DNA of 64,000 nucleotides. It comes from Deinococcus yavapaiensis KR-236. Its GTDB lineage: Bacteria; Deinococcota; Deinococci; Deinococcales; Deinococcaceae. The stretch is from the NCBI RefSeq assembly GCF_003217515.1, contig NZ_QJSX01000008.1, forward strand, positions 149,631 to 213,630, written 5' to 3'. The first letter of the stretch is position 1, and each line of letters starts with the position of its first letter. A program made the translations under genes and the position numbers. Below, piece after piece: positions 17,102 through 25,736 of the stretch. Under the pieces are notes generated by a model, which saw only the letters and a list, made by a program, of their open reading frames with translations, searched no databases and was not told the DNA's origin.

Positions 17102-17986
17102 TCACGGCGCCGAGGGCGGCGCGGGCAACTTCTCGCCACAATGAGGACAGTACGACCACGTGGCCGTCGCCGCCTTCTCCTGAGCGAGCAAGCCGAGCTC
17201 CTCGCTTTCTCGCTCTTCGCGCATCCTGCCCATTTCCTCGGCGAAGCCCGACGCGAGCAAGCCCGCCGGCAACGCGACGAGACCCACGCCGAACAGCGCG
17301 ATCGTACCGCCGAGAATCTTGCCCAGAATCGTCTGCGGAAACATGTCGCCGTACCCCACGGTTGTGAGGGTCACGATGGCCCACCACATCGTCTGTGGAA
17401 TGCTCGCGTACACTTGCGGTTGCGCCTCACGCTCGGCGAGGTACATCAACGTGGCGGCGCTCAGCATCAGCACGAGCACGAGCGTCACGGTCACGAACAA
17501 CTCCTCGGCCCTGCCTCTCAGAACGCGGCCGAACAACTGCAACGTCTTCGAGTACCGCCCGAGGCGCAGCAAACTCAGGATGCGCAGCAGGCGCAGGGCG
17601 CGAAGCGCGACGAGATCCCCGGCGCTCAGCAGGCCGAACAAAAGGGGCAAAAGCGCCACGAGGTCGATCAAGGCGAGGGGCGACACGACGTACCGCAGGC
17701 GGGCCGCCCAGGGCTGCAAGTGCCCTCGGTGGACGTCGGCCGTCCAGACGCGCGCGGCGTACTCCACGGCGAAGACCATCAGGGACACGCGCTCGAACAC
17801 CCCGAAGGTTCCCACGTACCGCGCCTGCACCGACTCTACCGTCGACATCACCGCCGCCGCGACGTTCGCCACGATCAGCGTGGCGAGGAAGCTGTTGAGC
17901 AGCTTCGCCGCCGTGTCGTCGTCGTCCGGGTGGAGCAGCCCGAAGACGCGGTCCTTCCAGGAAGGCCAACCCGCTCGGAGTTCCAT
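17102..17986 (-). CDS. voltage-gated-type potassium channel (6-TM VIC family)
   Basis: A 294-residue channel. S1-S3 are hydrophobic helices in the first half, S4 is the Arg-repeat helix LRALRLLRILSLLRLGRYSK (about 128-147), and the pore loop has the selectivity filter TLTTVGYGDMFP (about 213-224) followed by S6. The cytoplasmic tail is coiled (MREERESEELGLLAQEK) and ends in WSYCPHCGEKLP, half of a zinc ribbon that might pair between subunits of the tetramer. A TAAGAT box lies 5 nt before the ATG. Ion selectivity is inferred from the GYG filter. Confidence 0.9.
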   Translation of the reverse strand: MELRAGWPSWKDRVFGLLHPDDDDTAAKLLNSFLATLIVANVAAAVMSTVESVQARYVGTFGVFERVSLMVFAVEYAARVWTADVHRGHLQPWAARLRYVVSPLALIDLVALLPLLFGLLSAGDLVALRALRLLRILSLLRLGRYSKTLQLFGRVLRGRAEELFVTVTLVLVLMLSAATLMYLAEREAQPQVYASIPQTMWWAIVTLTTVGYGDMFPQTILGKILGGTIALFGVGLVALPAGLLASGFAEEMGRMREERESEELGLLAQEKAATATWSYCPHCGEKLPAPPSAP

Positions 17987-18180
17987 ACCGCATCTTAAGA
18001 AATTCTTCGCGTCTCATGGCCGTGCGCGTCATCGTGCCACGGCTCGCTCCTCTCGACCGTCGGCCTTCGAGAGCTTCAAGTCGTGCATGACGGTCGGAAT
18101 GACGAGCCTGACGATGACGCCGCGCTGAGAAAAGCGAGGTCGGGCAGCGACAGCCGTACAAGTCGCCGCCCGACCTCGGC

Positions 18181-19299
18181 TCACCAGGTCGTGCCGACCG
18201 CCGTGGGGTCCGAGAGAACGGTGCCGTTCGGGACGATCTCCCACTTCGGCTCTTTGGCGAGCACGTCGTTGTCGTCACGCCACGCGTGCAGCACCTGCCC
18301 GTCGGCGCCGCGCGCGAAGACGTCCACACGGCCCGGTCCCCAAGACGTCGCGTCGGGACTGCCCGCCAAGACGGGGCCGCCCCACGGAAACCAAGCGGTC
18401 CACTGCTGCCCGCCTCGGAATTCGCGCACCCACAGCTTGTTGTCCATGCCGCGCGCGAACAGCAACAAGCCGCCGTTACGCCACGGCACCACCGTGGGAT
18501 CGGACGTCATCTTGAGGCCGCCGAGCGACTCGAAGTTCAGCCACTTCGAATTGCCGTCGTCGGTGACGCGCCACCAGATGAAGTCGTCGAGGCCGCGCAC
18601 GAACACGGCTTGCCGCTGCTTCGCGGGCGTTCCGAAGATCACGCCTTCGGGGCCGCCCTTGATTTGCCCGCCGAGTCCCCAGGCGCCGAGAACGTAGGGA
18701 ACCGTGACGTAGAAAGGCTCGCCGCCCACCCAGTCCTTGTACTTTTGCCACAAGCTCTTCTTGACGGGCTGCGCCGCGCGTTTCTGCACGTCCTCGATCG
18801 CGAGGCCCACGGGCACCTTGTCCTCCGTGTACAGCGAGGACCAAGCGCCGTTCTCGGCTCCCGTCGCGTACAGTTCGGCGTTGTTGTGACCGCGCACGAA
18901 CAAGCTCACCTTGTCGCCGGGCGCGCAGGCGAGGCCGGGATCGGAGCCGATCTTGCTGCCGTACCCCGACCACGTCGCACTCTTGCCCACGAAGTCGAAG
19001 GTGACGCCGTCGATGGTGTCGTCGTTCGCGCGCAACATCACGAGGATCTTGCCAGGATTCGGCGAGCAGGCGTCGGGACTTCCGTTGATCTTGCCGCCGA
19101 GGCGCTGCCAGCCTCCCCACGCGCCGTAACTCTTCTTGGTGAACCACAACGCGCGGTCCATTCCGACGGCGTACACGTACAAGTTGCCGCCTTCCAGATT
19201 CTGCGGCACGACGGGCTGGGCGATCGTGCGGGACGCGAACGGAAGCGCGGCGAGGCAAAGCGTGACCGACAGAATCGCGAGGCGGCGTTGCTTGTTCAT
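18181..19299 (-). CDS. secreted PLL-like lectin beta-propeller
   Basis: A 372-residue protein. The N-terminal signal peptide ends near ASRTIAQP (about 22-29). About seven repeats share the pattern Phe/Tyr-x-R/V-G-hydrophobic-D/N-x-x-L/I followed by W and LGG-x-hydrophobic-x-S/G-x-P: VYAVGMDRALWF, LFVRGHNNAELYA, VFVRGLDDFIWW, LFARGMDNKLWV, VFARGADGQVLHAW. This is the repeat style of the Photorhabdus PLL-type sugar-binding propellers. Sugar binding is inferred. A TACACT box 7 nt before the ATG suggests leaderless mRNA. Confidence 0.75.
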   Translation of the reverse strand: MNKQRRLAILSVTLCLAALPFASRTIAQPVVPQNLEGGNLYVYAVGMDRALWFTKKSYGAWGGWQRLGGKINGSPDACSPNPGKILVMLRANDDTIDGVTFDFVGKSATWSGYGSKIGSDPGLACAPGDKVSLFVRGHNNAELYATGAENGAWSSLYTEDKVPVGLAIEDVQKRAAQPVKKSLWQKYKDWVGGEPFYVTVPYVLGAWGLGGQIKGGPEGVIFGTPAKQRQAVFVRGLDDFIWWRVTDDGNSKWLNFESLGGLKMTSDPTVVPWRNGGLLLFARGMDNKLWVREFRGGQQWTAWFPWGGPVLAGSPDATSWGPGRVDVFARGADGQVLHAWRDDNDVLAKEPKWEIVPNGTVLSDPTAVGTTW

Positions 19300-19355
19300 G
19301 AAGCGCAGTGTAGGAACGAGACCGTCACATGAGCGTCACATGACGCGCCGAGGCG

Positions 19356-19571
19356 TCACCCGCTCGGCGCGGGCTCGTCGTGCACGGTCTTGACGCGTCC
19401 GACCACGCCGCTCGTGAGCCTGACCTTGATGCCGTGCGGATGCGTCGGTGAATTTGTCAAAAGCTGCGCCACGACGCCCTTCGTGAGGCGGCCCGTCGCC
19501 TGATCGGCTTTCTGGACGACACTGACGGTCGCGCCGGGCCGGACGTTCGCTCGAACACGTCCGTCGCTCAT
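19356..19571 (-). CDS. YwbE family protein
   Basis: A 71-residue protein of the YwbE family (DUF2196): VRPGATVSVVQKADQ and LTKGVVAQLLTNSPTHPHGIKV with the invariant TNSPTHPHG stretch, then VRLTSGVVGRVK. It is a small SH3-like barrel of unknown role. It overlaps the dioxygenase stop by four bases (ATGA), so it is coupled to it. Confidence 0.93.
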   Translation of the reverse strand: MSDGRVRANVRPGATVSVVQKADQATGRLTKGVVAQLLTNSPTHPHGIKVRLTSGVVGRVKTVHDEPAPSG

Positions 19572-20506
19572 AGCGGCTTGAGTCCCCGCTCGATGCTCGC
19601 TCGACGAGGCTCCAAGAAGGGCGGCAGAGCGAGGCGTTCGCCCATCGTCGCCTCGGGTTCGTCGGTCGCGAAGCCCGGGCCGTCCGTGGAGATCTCGAAG
19701 AGGATGCCGTTCGGTTCGCGGAAGTACAGCGCCCTGAAGTAGTAGCGGTCGATTTCACCGCTCGTGCGAATCCCGAGGCGGGTGAGACGCTCGAACCACG
19801 CCTGATGCTGCTCGTCGGTCGGCGTGCGGAACGCGACGTGATGCACGCCGCCCGCTCCGGGCGTGTACGCGGGCAAGTTCGGCTCCACGGCGATGTGGAC
19901 TTCCGCCGAAGGGCCGCCTTCCCCCATCTCGTACACGTGCACGGCCGTTGCGTCGAGCGTGTACTCGCGTACGCGGCGCATGTTCATGGCCTTCGAGAGG
20001 ATCATGTCCGTGGGACGCAAGGTCGGGACGCTCAGCAGGACCGGTCCGAGCCCTCGAATCTGGCGCTCGGCGGGCACGGCGCTTCGATCCCACGGATGTG
20101 CTTCGCCTCGACCGCCGTCGTCGATCAAGCACAGGCGTTGCCCTTCGGGATCCTCGAAGTCGAGGACAAAGCGTCCGTCGCGCTCGCGCACGTCGCCGAC
20201 CGTGACGCCCGCCGCCGAGAGTCGGTCGTACCACCAGCGCAGCGAACCTTCGCCCGCCACGCGCAGGAAGGTCCGCGCAACGCTGTGCGTGCCGCGGCGC
20301 TCTCTCGGAGTGTTCCAGTCGAAGAAGGTGAGGTCGCTTCCCGGCGAGCCTTGGGCGTCCGCGTAAAAGAGATGGTAGGCCGAGGTGTCGTCCTGATTGA
20401 CGGTCTTCTTCACGAGGCGCATCCCGAGGATGCCCGTGTAGAACGCGTGGTTCGCCGAGGCGTTCGCCGTGACGGCGGTAACGTGGTGCAAGCCGAGCAA
20501 GTCCAT
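19568..20506 (-). CDS. ring-cleaving dioxygenase, glyoxalase/MhqO-like
   Basis: A 312-residue protein with two vicinal-oxygen-chelate modules. The first begins LLGLHHVTAVTAN (metal His near 7-8), the second has GVHHVAFRTPTDEQH, and the metal Glu lies in GILFEISTDGPGF near the C-terminus. It matches the quinone/catechol-detoxifying MhqO/MhqA-type extradiol family. Co-transcription with YwbE is indicated by the four-base overlap. Thiol- or quinone-stress regulation is typical of the family but no operator was recognised here. Confidence 0.88.
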   Translation of the reverse strand: MDLLGLHHVTAVTANASANHAFYTGILGMRLVKKTVNQDDTSAYHLFYADAQGSPGSDLTFFDWNTPRERRGTHSVARTFLRVAGEGSLRWWYDRLSAAGVTVGDVRERDGRFVLDFEDPEGQRLCLIDDGGRGEAHPWDRSAVPAERQIRGLGPVLLSVPTLRPTDMILSKAMNMRRVREYTLDATAVHVYEMGEGGPSAEVHIAVEPNLPAYTPGAGGVHHVAFRTPTDEQHQAWFERLTRLGIRTSGEIDRYYFRALYFREPNGILFEISTDGPGFATDEPEATMGERLALPPFLEPRRASIERGLKPL

Positions 20507-20642
20507 GCTTCATCAGAACCGCTCACGGCGGTTCAGGGTGGCGTTTCGCTCACAAAGCGGGCCTCGTCGTGCGCGCGGATACGCTCGCCTGATAAGCTGC
20601 CTCATCGATTCGCACGTTTCATTCGCGCGTCACGGGAGTTTT

Positions 20643-21692
20643 ATGAACGAACTGCAGCACCTCGGCGTCTACGCCCGCGAACTCAAGAAGCACCTGCCGA
20701 AAGAAGTCTTCGATCCCGTCCCGGGACGCCTTTGGTGGCTCGTGCCACACGTCTCGATCGTCGTCGGATGCGTGCTGCTCATCACGCTGACCGCCTTGCC
20801 GCTTCTCGTGAAGTTGCTGTTGAGCGTCATGATCGGCGGCGCGTTCGCCTGCTTGGGCTTCCTCGGTCACGAGGTGCTGCACGGCTCGGTCGTACGGCGC
20901 GCGTGGCTGCGCGATTTCATCGGAGCGGTGTGCTTTTGGCCGTTCGGCGTGTCCACGAAGTTGTGGCGACGCTGGCACAATGTCGAGCACCACGGGCAGA
21001 CGCAACACCCCGATCTCGATCCCGACGCCTTCGACACCCTCGAAGCGTATGACGGGCACGTCGGCGTGCGCTTCCTCGCGAAGTTGCCGCCGCGCGTGCG
21101 CAGCTTGCTGTACTTCGTGTCGTTCACGTTCTGGTTCTCGCTGCACGCCATTCTCGTGCGTCGGGCCGTGCGCCACCAACTGTCCAAGCAAGACCGCCTC
21201 ACCACCCGCTGGCAGACCCTCGCGCCGTACGCCTTCTGGGTGGCGTTCGGCGTGCTCGTCGGCCCGGCGAACTTCGTGCTGATCTACCTGTTGCCCGTCT
21301 TGATCGGGAACTTCCTCGTGATCGCGTACATCGCCACCAACCACGGCTTGAATCCTTTGACGGAGACGAACGATCCGTTGGAAAACAGCCTCTCGGTCGT
21401 CAATCCGCGTTGGTTGGACGCGCTGCACCTGAACTTCTCGCACCACGTGGAGCACCACGTCCTGCCGAGCGTGAACCCCGTGCACGCCCCGAAGATCAAG
21501 GCGGCTCTCAAGCGCTTGTACCCTGACCGCTACAAGGAACTGCCGTGGTTCGTCGCCCTGAAAGCCTTGTGGTTCACGCCGAGATTTTACGGGCGCGACC
21601 GCATGAGCCTCGTGGGACCCGAGGGCCGCACGTACGGCACGCTGGGACACGGCTTGGACGCCCGAAAGGTGCAACCGCGCGACGAGGCTTGA
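20643..21692 (+). CDS. membrane fatty acid desaturase
   Basis: A 349-residue di-iron membrane enzyme. The three His boxes are GHEVLHG (75-81), HNVEHHGQTQHPD (112-124) and HHVEHH (267-272), separated by four transmembrane helices, as in acyl-lipid/acyl-CoA desaturases. The ATG at 20643 has GGGAG 4-5 nt upstream; the longer frame to 20469 overlaps the divergent dioxygenase gene and is a shadow. Regiospecificity is not readable. It is monocistronic and ends at a strong terminator. Confidence 0.93.
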   Translation: MNELQHLGVYARELKKHLPKEVFDPVPGRLWWLVPHVSIVVGCVLLITLTALPLLVKLLLSVMIGGAFACLGFLGHEVLHGSVVRRAWLRDFIGAVCFWPFGVSTKLWRRWHNVEHHGQTQHPDLDPDAFDTLEAYDGHVGVRFLAKLPPRVRSLLYFVSFTFWFSLHAILVRRAVRHQLSKQDRLTTRWQTLAPYAFWVAFGVLVGPANFVLIYLLPVLIGNFLVIAYIATNHGLNPLTETNDPLENSLSVVNPRWLDALHLNFSHHVEHHVLPSVNPVHAPKIKAALKRLYPDRYKELPWFVALKALWFTPRFYGRDRMSLVGPEGRTYGTLGHGLDARKVQPRDEA

Positions 21693-21719
21693 CCTCGGCG
21701 AGCCGAGTCACTTCTCGAC

Positions 21720-21762
21720 GTTGAAGCCTGGAAGGCAGCGCGACCGCCTTCCAGGCTTCAAC
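21720..21762. terminator. 17-bp-stem hairpin terminator
   Basis: GTTGAAGCCTGGAAGGC pairs perfectly with GCCTTCCAGGCTTCAAC around a 9-nt loop, 27 bp after the desaturase stop. It lies between convergent genes and can act on both strands, though the T tract is weak. Confidence 0.75.
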
Positions 21763-21868
21763 GTTTGGTTTGTCGGCGCAAGGCGAGCGGGAAGGGCAGG
21801 AGGCCCTGGACGAGAGCTCGTCCGCTGCCCCGGGCGAGCTCATGTCACCCTGTTCGGCGCGGCGACGA

Positions 21869-22216
21869 CTACTCTTCGGACAATCCCTTGGCGCACAAGA
21901 TGTCCAACGCCGTCACGCCCAGCACCATCGCGAGGGCGGCGGCGGCGTTCGCGCGCTTCTGGCTTTTGAGGCCGACGGCGAGCGTGGCGATGTCGAGGGC
22001 GTCTCCGCCGATGCGCGCCAGCACCCAGGGACGCTGAGCGTCCGTGAGCAGCAAGCCCGCGCCCGCGCCGAGTTCCCGCGCGCCGTAAAAGCGCACGAGG
22101 CCTTCCTTGCCTTCCAAACCGAGCGCCTTCGCGAGGCGACCGGGCCACACGACCTCCACGAGACCGAGCGCGACGCTGAAGTACCCCAAGCCTTGGGCGA
22201 GCGTTCTCGAATTCAT
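21869..22216 (-). CDS. small membrane protein, DUF4267/cyclase-dehydrase N-terminal type
   Basis: A 115-residue protein of four short helices. The pattern LAQGLGYFSVALGLVEVVWP, then LGLEGKEGLVRFYGARELGAG and ARIGGDALDIATLAV, is the conserved membrane module often fused to or beside SRPBCC (START-like) proteins in bacteria; here it stands alone. Function unknown. It is downstream of the sugar-efflux transporter on the same strand (88 bp). Confidence 0.72.
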   Translation of the reverse strand: MNSRTLAQGLGYFSVALGLVEVVWPGRLAKALGLEGKEGLVRFYGARELGAGAGLLLTDAQRPWVLARIGGDALDIATLAVGLKSQKRANAAAALAMVLGVTALDILCAKGLSEE

Positions 22217-22304
22217 ACGCCCAGAGTGGAGGCGCCCCGTGAGAGGGGCGCCTCGAGAAGTTCAAGGGGCGTCACGCGAAGGACGACGCCGACCGGAAAG
22301 TTGG

Positions 22305-23504
22305 TCAGAAGCTTTGCTGGGCACGCCGAGCGATCATCAAGAGCGTCCAGGCGAGCGCGCTCAGCACGAGGCACACCGCGAACACCGAGCCGTACCCGAA
22401 CGCGCCCGCGACCGCCCCGATGCCGAGGCCGCTCAGCAAGGAGCCCGCGTTCATGGTGTTCGAGTACAACGTCGTCGCCACACCCAAACGACCCGGCATG
22501 AGTTCTTGAACGTACGCCATGCCGAGCGTCGCGAGAATCGCGATGACGACCGCGCGAATCGCCTGCGCGAGCACGATCGGCAGCACGCTCGGCGCGAGCG
22601 CCACGACGAGGTAGTACAGCGCGAACAGCACCAGCCCCCACAAGATGAGCGTCTCGTTGCCCGGACGCTTCTTGAGCAGCACGAAGCTCAACATCACCGG
22701 AATTTCCAGGAGGGCGCACAAACCGACGATGAGACCGACGCTGCCGTCCGTGCCGCCGAGGTCGCGCGTGACGTGAATCGGGAGGGCCGTCGAGCCCATG
22801 TGCATGGACGCTCCGTACAGAACGAAGGCCCCGGCGACGAGCACGATCGAACGTCCCGCCGTGGTCGCGCTCACGCCGTGCGCGGGCGTGGCTTTCTGCG
22901 CCTTGTCGGTTCGCTCGCCGACGCGCGAGAACAGCACGGGCAGCGCGGCGAGCGCGAAGCACACGGCCGTGGCGAGGAACAGCATGTGAAAGCCCGCGCC
23001 CGCCAAAATGGCCGCGCCGATGCCCGGCCCGATCACCCAGGCGAGCGAGAAGGCGGCGCGAAGCGTCGTCACGCCTTGCTCGCCGACGCTTCCCGCGCGG
23101 TTCTTCGCGAGCGCGAACACTTGCGGAAAGGCCGCTGCGCCCGTGCCGAGCAGAAGCGCCCCGATCACGAGCAGCAACGCGAAGTTCGTGGTGAAGGCCA
23201 GCGAGCCGTATCCGAGCGTCGCCGCGAGAATCGCGGCGATCACGATGGGCTTGCGGGTCGGCAGACGGTCGGACAGACGCGCGAGGAACGTGCTGATGAC
23301 GATGCCGCCAAGGGCGGTGCACGTCAGGAACGCTCCGAGCATGAGAGGCGTCATGTTCGCTTCGCGTACCGCGAACAGCGAGAGGTACGGCGCTGCGAAC
23401 GACGTCGCGAAGCCGAGCAGCAGCACCGAGACGGCGAGGCTGAGGAAGCCTGGCGTGTTCTTGAGGACGGTCAGCGTATTGGTGGTAGGCGCAGTGCTTT
23501 GCAT
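22305..23504 (-). CDS. MFS transporter, sugar-efflux (SetA/SetB-like)
   Basis: A 399-residue, 12-helix major facilitator. LARLSDRLPTRKPIVI between helices 2 and 3 is the MFS motif A, and LARLSDR/RKP with AMVYVQELMPGRLGVATTLYSNT-type residues in the second half match the sugar-efflux transporter group. No Shine-Dalgarno is visible before the ATG (the upstream bases read CTCCTCCTT instead). The substrate is an inference. Confidence 0.82.
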   Translation of the reverse strand: MQSTAPTTNTLTVLKNTPGFLSLAVSVLLLGFATSFAAPYLSLFAVREANMTPLMLGAFLTCTALGGIVISTFLARLSDRLPTRKPIVIAAILAATLGYGSLAFTTNFALLLVIGALLLGTGAAAFPQVFALAKNRAGSVGEQGVTTLRAAFSLAWVIGPGIGAAILAGAGFHMLFLATAVCFALAALPVLFSRVGERTDKAQKATPAHGVSATTAGRSIVLVAGAFVLYGASMHMGSTALPIHVTRDLGGTDGSVGLIVGLCALLEIPVMLSFVLLKKRPGNETLILWGLVLFALYYLVVALAPSVLPIVLAQAIRAVVIAILATLGMAYVQELMPGRLGVATTLYSNTMNAGSLLSGLGIGAVAGAFGYGSVFAVCLVLSALAWTLLMIARRAQQSF

Positions 23505-23639
23505 AAGGAGGAGGCGCTCGGAGCGCGAGGACCCAGTGTAACCCTGCCGAGGCAGCGTGCTTCCCCGCGTGAACGAAGCGCGACCATCGGCTCGGGCGCG
23601 TCCTCATGCTGAGGTGGAAAAGCAGGCGAGGCAGGCAAG

Positions 23640-23664
23640 AGGGCCGCCCGGAGGAGGCGGCCCT
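23640..23664 (-). terminator. hairpin terminator after the subtilase gene
   Basis: AGGGCCGCC, a 7-nt loop and GGCGGCCCT form a 9-bp GC-rich stem 30 bp past the subtilase stop. On the minus strand it is followed by a pyrimidine-rich CTTGCCTGCC stretch rather than a clean T run. Confidence 0.6.
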
Positions 23665-23693
23665 GCGCGTGGAAGGCGGATTGGAGGGGTCGT

Positions 23694-25505
23694 TCAGCGA
23701 AGCACGAGCTTGTCGATTTCGGCCGTGCCGTTGTAAGGCGTCGTGAGATTCGCGTAGCCCTTGAGGACGACCTTGTAGTTCCCGGCGGCGGGATTGGGGA
23801 TGTTGACTTCCTCGAAGGTGCTCGTGGACTGTCCGCTGCTGGCGATGAGGCTGCCGTTCGGAGCGTACACGTCGAGGTCCAAGTCGAAGGCGGGATTGCC
23901 CCAGTCGGTCTTGATGCGCAGGGCCGTGGCGCCACTCGGAACGCTCACGATGTGCTGATCTTGCGCGTTCACGACGCAGTTCACCGTCGGGGCGCACACG
24001 GCGGGATTCACGGTGCCGCTCCACGAGGGCAGCGCGGTCGTCGTCAGCGAGTAGCGCACGGGGTTTTGCGCGACGGCTTCCTTCACGGCGGCGTTGGCGT
24101 TGATGTACCCGTAGCCCACTTCCCACAGTTCGCGCTTCTTCACGACGACTTGGTTGGGATCGAGGCCGTTCGTGCTCTGCGCGACGTAGTACATGGGGCG
24201 CGACGTCTTCTTGAAGATCGCGAGGACGCCCTCCAGGGTGAGCTTGGGGTTCGCTTCGAGCATCAAGGCGATGACGCCCGACACGTGCGGCGTGGCCATG
24301 CTGGTGCCGCTGATCGTCGAGTACAAGGGGTTGTCCACGTCGGGCACGGTTGTCGCCGCGAGGCCGAGGGTGGCGCGCGCCGCGCTGATGTCCACGCCCG
24401 GCGCCGTCACGTCCGGGTGCACGAGGGCGTCGCCCGGACGGCCGCGACTGGAGAAGTCGGCGAGGTAGCCTTGCTTGTCGCCCGCCGCGACGCTGATGAC
24501 GCAAGGGCTGGCCGAGTACGGATTGAGGGTGTTCGCGTCCGGGCCCTCGTTGCCCGCCGCGAAGGTCACGATGACGCCTTGATCGTACGCGCGCTTGGCG
24601 GCGAGCGAGATCGGGTTGTACGGCGCGAATTCACCGCTCGAACCCCACGAGTTCGAGATCACGCGGATGTTGTACGTGTCCTTGATGTCGGGCTTGAGGG
24701 CGAAGTCGAAGCCTTGCAGGGCGTACAAGATCGAGAGCGCCTCACCGGAACCGATGCCGACGAGCGTGGCGTCGGGCGCCATGCCGACGCGCTTGTTCGG
24801 ATCGCTCGACGCCGCGCCCGACCCGCCGATGGTGCTGGCGACGTGCGTGCCGTGCCCGCTGGAGGTGTCGGAGTTCGGCGTGTCGACCGTGAGGTAGCCG
24901 CCCACGCCGACGTCCACGATCGGACCGACGATCTTGACGTTCTTCGCGACGTTCTTGAGGTCGGGGTGCGTGCCGTCGATGCCCGAGTCGAGCACGGCCA
25001 CGCCGACGCCCTTGCCGCTCACGCCGTACGTGGCGCGCGCCGTGTCCGCCCCGATGAACTTCGCGCTTTGCGCCAGCAGGTAGTGAAGCGGCGCGTCTTG
25101 GTAGATCGACACGAGGCCCGGCAAGTTGGCGGAGAGCTTTTGAATCAGCTCCGGCGTGACGACCGTCTTGAGGGCGATCATCGGAAGGTTCTGGAACGCC
25201 CCGAGTCCCTTGCCGAGATCGACGGGCAGGTTCGCGTCCATCCAGGGAATCGCTTGGCCTTTCGTGGCGTCGTCGGCGAAGGACAAGATCAGCGTTCCGA
25301 CCGAGCCGTACTTCATGCCCGACTGGATCTCGGGGCCGCCCGTGCGCGCCGTGGCGTACAGCGCTTGGCACTCGGTGAGGGTCGTTGCTTGCGCGGTCGC
25401 CGTGGCGCGCGCGGAGGTCGCGGACGGCAAGTTGCCCTGGCCGCACGAGGCGAGGAGGAGGGAGGTGCCGAGAAGGGAAATTCCGAGTGCGTTGCGCTGT
25501 TTCAT
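23694..25505 (-). CDS. S8 family serine peptidase, lipoprotein subtilase with C-terminal PPC-like domain
   Basis: A 603-residue exported protease. The lipobox LLLAS|C gives lipidated Cys21. An I9-like propeptide spans about 60-150. The catalytic triad is Asp173 (VAVLDSGIDGTHPD), His218 (SSGHGTHVAST) and Ser402 (ISGTSMATPHVSG), with the oxyanion Asn319 in AAGNEGPD. Two Cys (SPCVIS, and PAVCAPTVNC) may form disulfides. Residues about 520-600 are a beta-sandwich of the pre-peptidase C-terminal type (DLDLDVYAPNG). The start at 25505 is chosen because it begins the signal peptide; a longer frame (25577) adds only non-signal sequence. Divergent from the regulator gene across 231 bp. Confidence 0.94.
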   Translation of the reverse strand: MKQRNALGISLLGTSLLLASCGQGNLPSATSARATATAQATTLTECQALYATARTGGPEIQSGMKYGSVGTLILSFADDATKGQAIPWMDANLPVDLGKGLGAFQNLPMIALKTVVTPELIQKLSANLPGLVSIYQDAPLHYLLAQSAKFIGADTARATYGVSGKGVGVAVLDSGIDGTHPDLKNVAKNVKIVGPIVDVGVGGYLTVDTPNSDTSSGHGTHVASTIGGSGAASSDPNKRVGMAPDATLVGIGSGEALSILYALQGFDFALKPDIKDTYNIRVISNSWGSSGEFAPYNPISLAAKRAYDQGVIVTFAAGNEGPDANTLNPYSASPCVISVAAGDKQGYLADFSSRGRPGDALVHPDVTAPGVDISAARATLGLAATTVPDVDNPLYSTISGTSMATPHVSGVIALMLEANPKLTLEGVLAIFKKTSRPMYYVAQSTNGLDPNQVVVKKRELWEVGYGYINANAAVKEAVAQNPVRYSLTTTALPSWSGTVNPAVCAPTVNCVVNAQDQHIVSVPSGATALRIKTDWGNPAFDLDLDVYAPNGSLIASSGQSTSTFEEVNIPNPAAGNYKVVLKGYANLTTPYNGTAEIDKLVLR

Positions 25506-25736
25506 GTGGTGAGCCCCCTGATGACGTGTGCGTCTTTGGTTGGAGGCATTACAGCAAAGAGCTCTCAAAAAAATCACAAATCGAGTGGTGGACCGCGTTC
25601 ATTTCAGGTTGAGCAAAGGTCCAGACCCGTCGAGACGCTCCTGTACTCACGACGATCTCAGAAAACGCCGCTTGCGCCGACCGACTCGACAGGCGGCGAC
25701 AGTGTGCCGTGCCGGAAGACGCTACATTGAAAGTAC

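Noticed and set aside
22213..24504. 763-codon minus-strand frame
   Set aside because: It spans two genes in a different frame and is Arg/His-rich shadow sequence; the subtilase and MFS frames have full family motifs.
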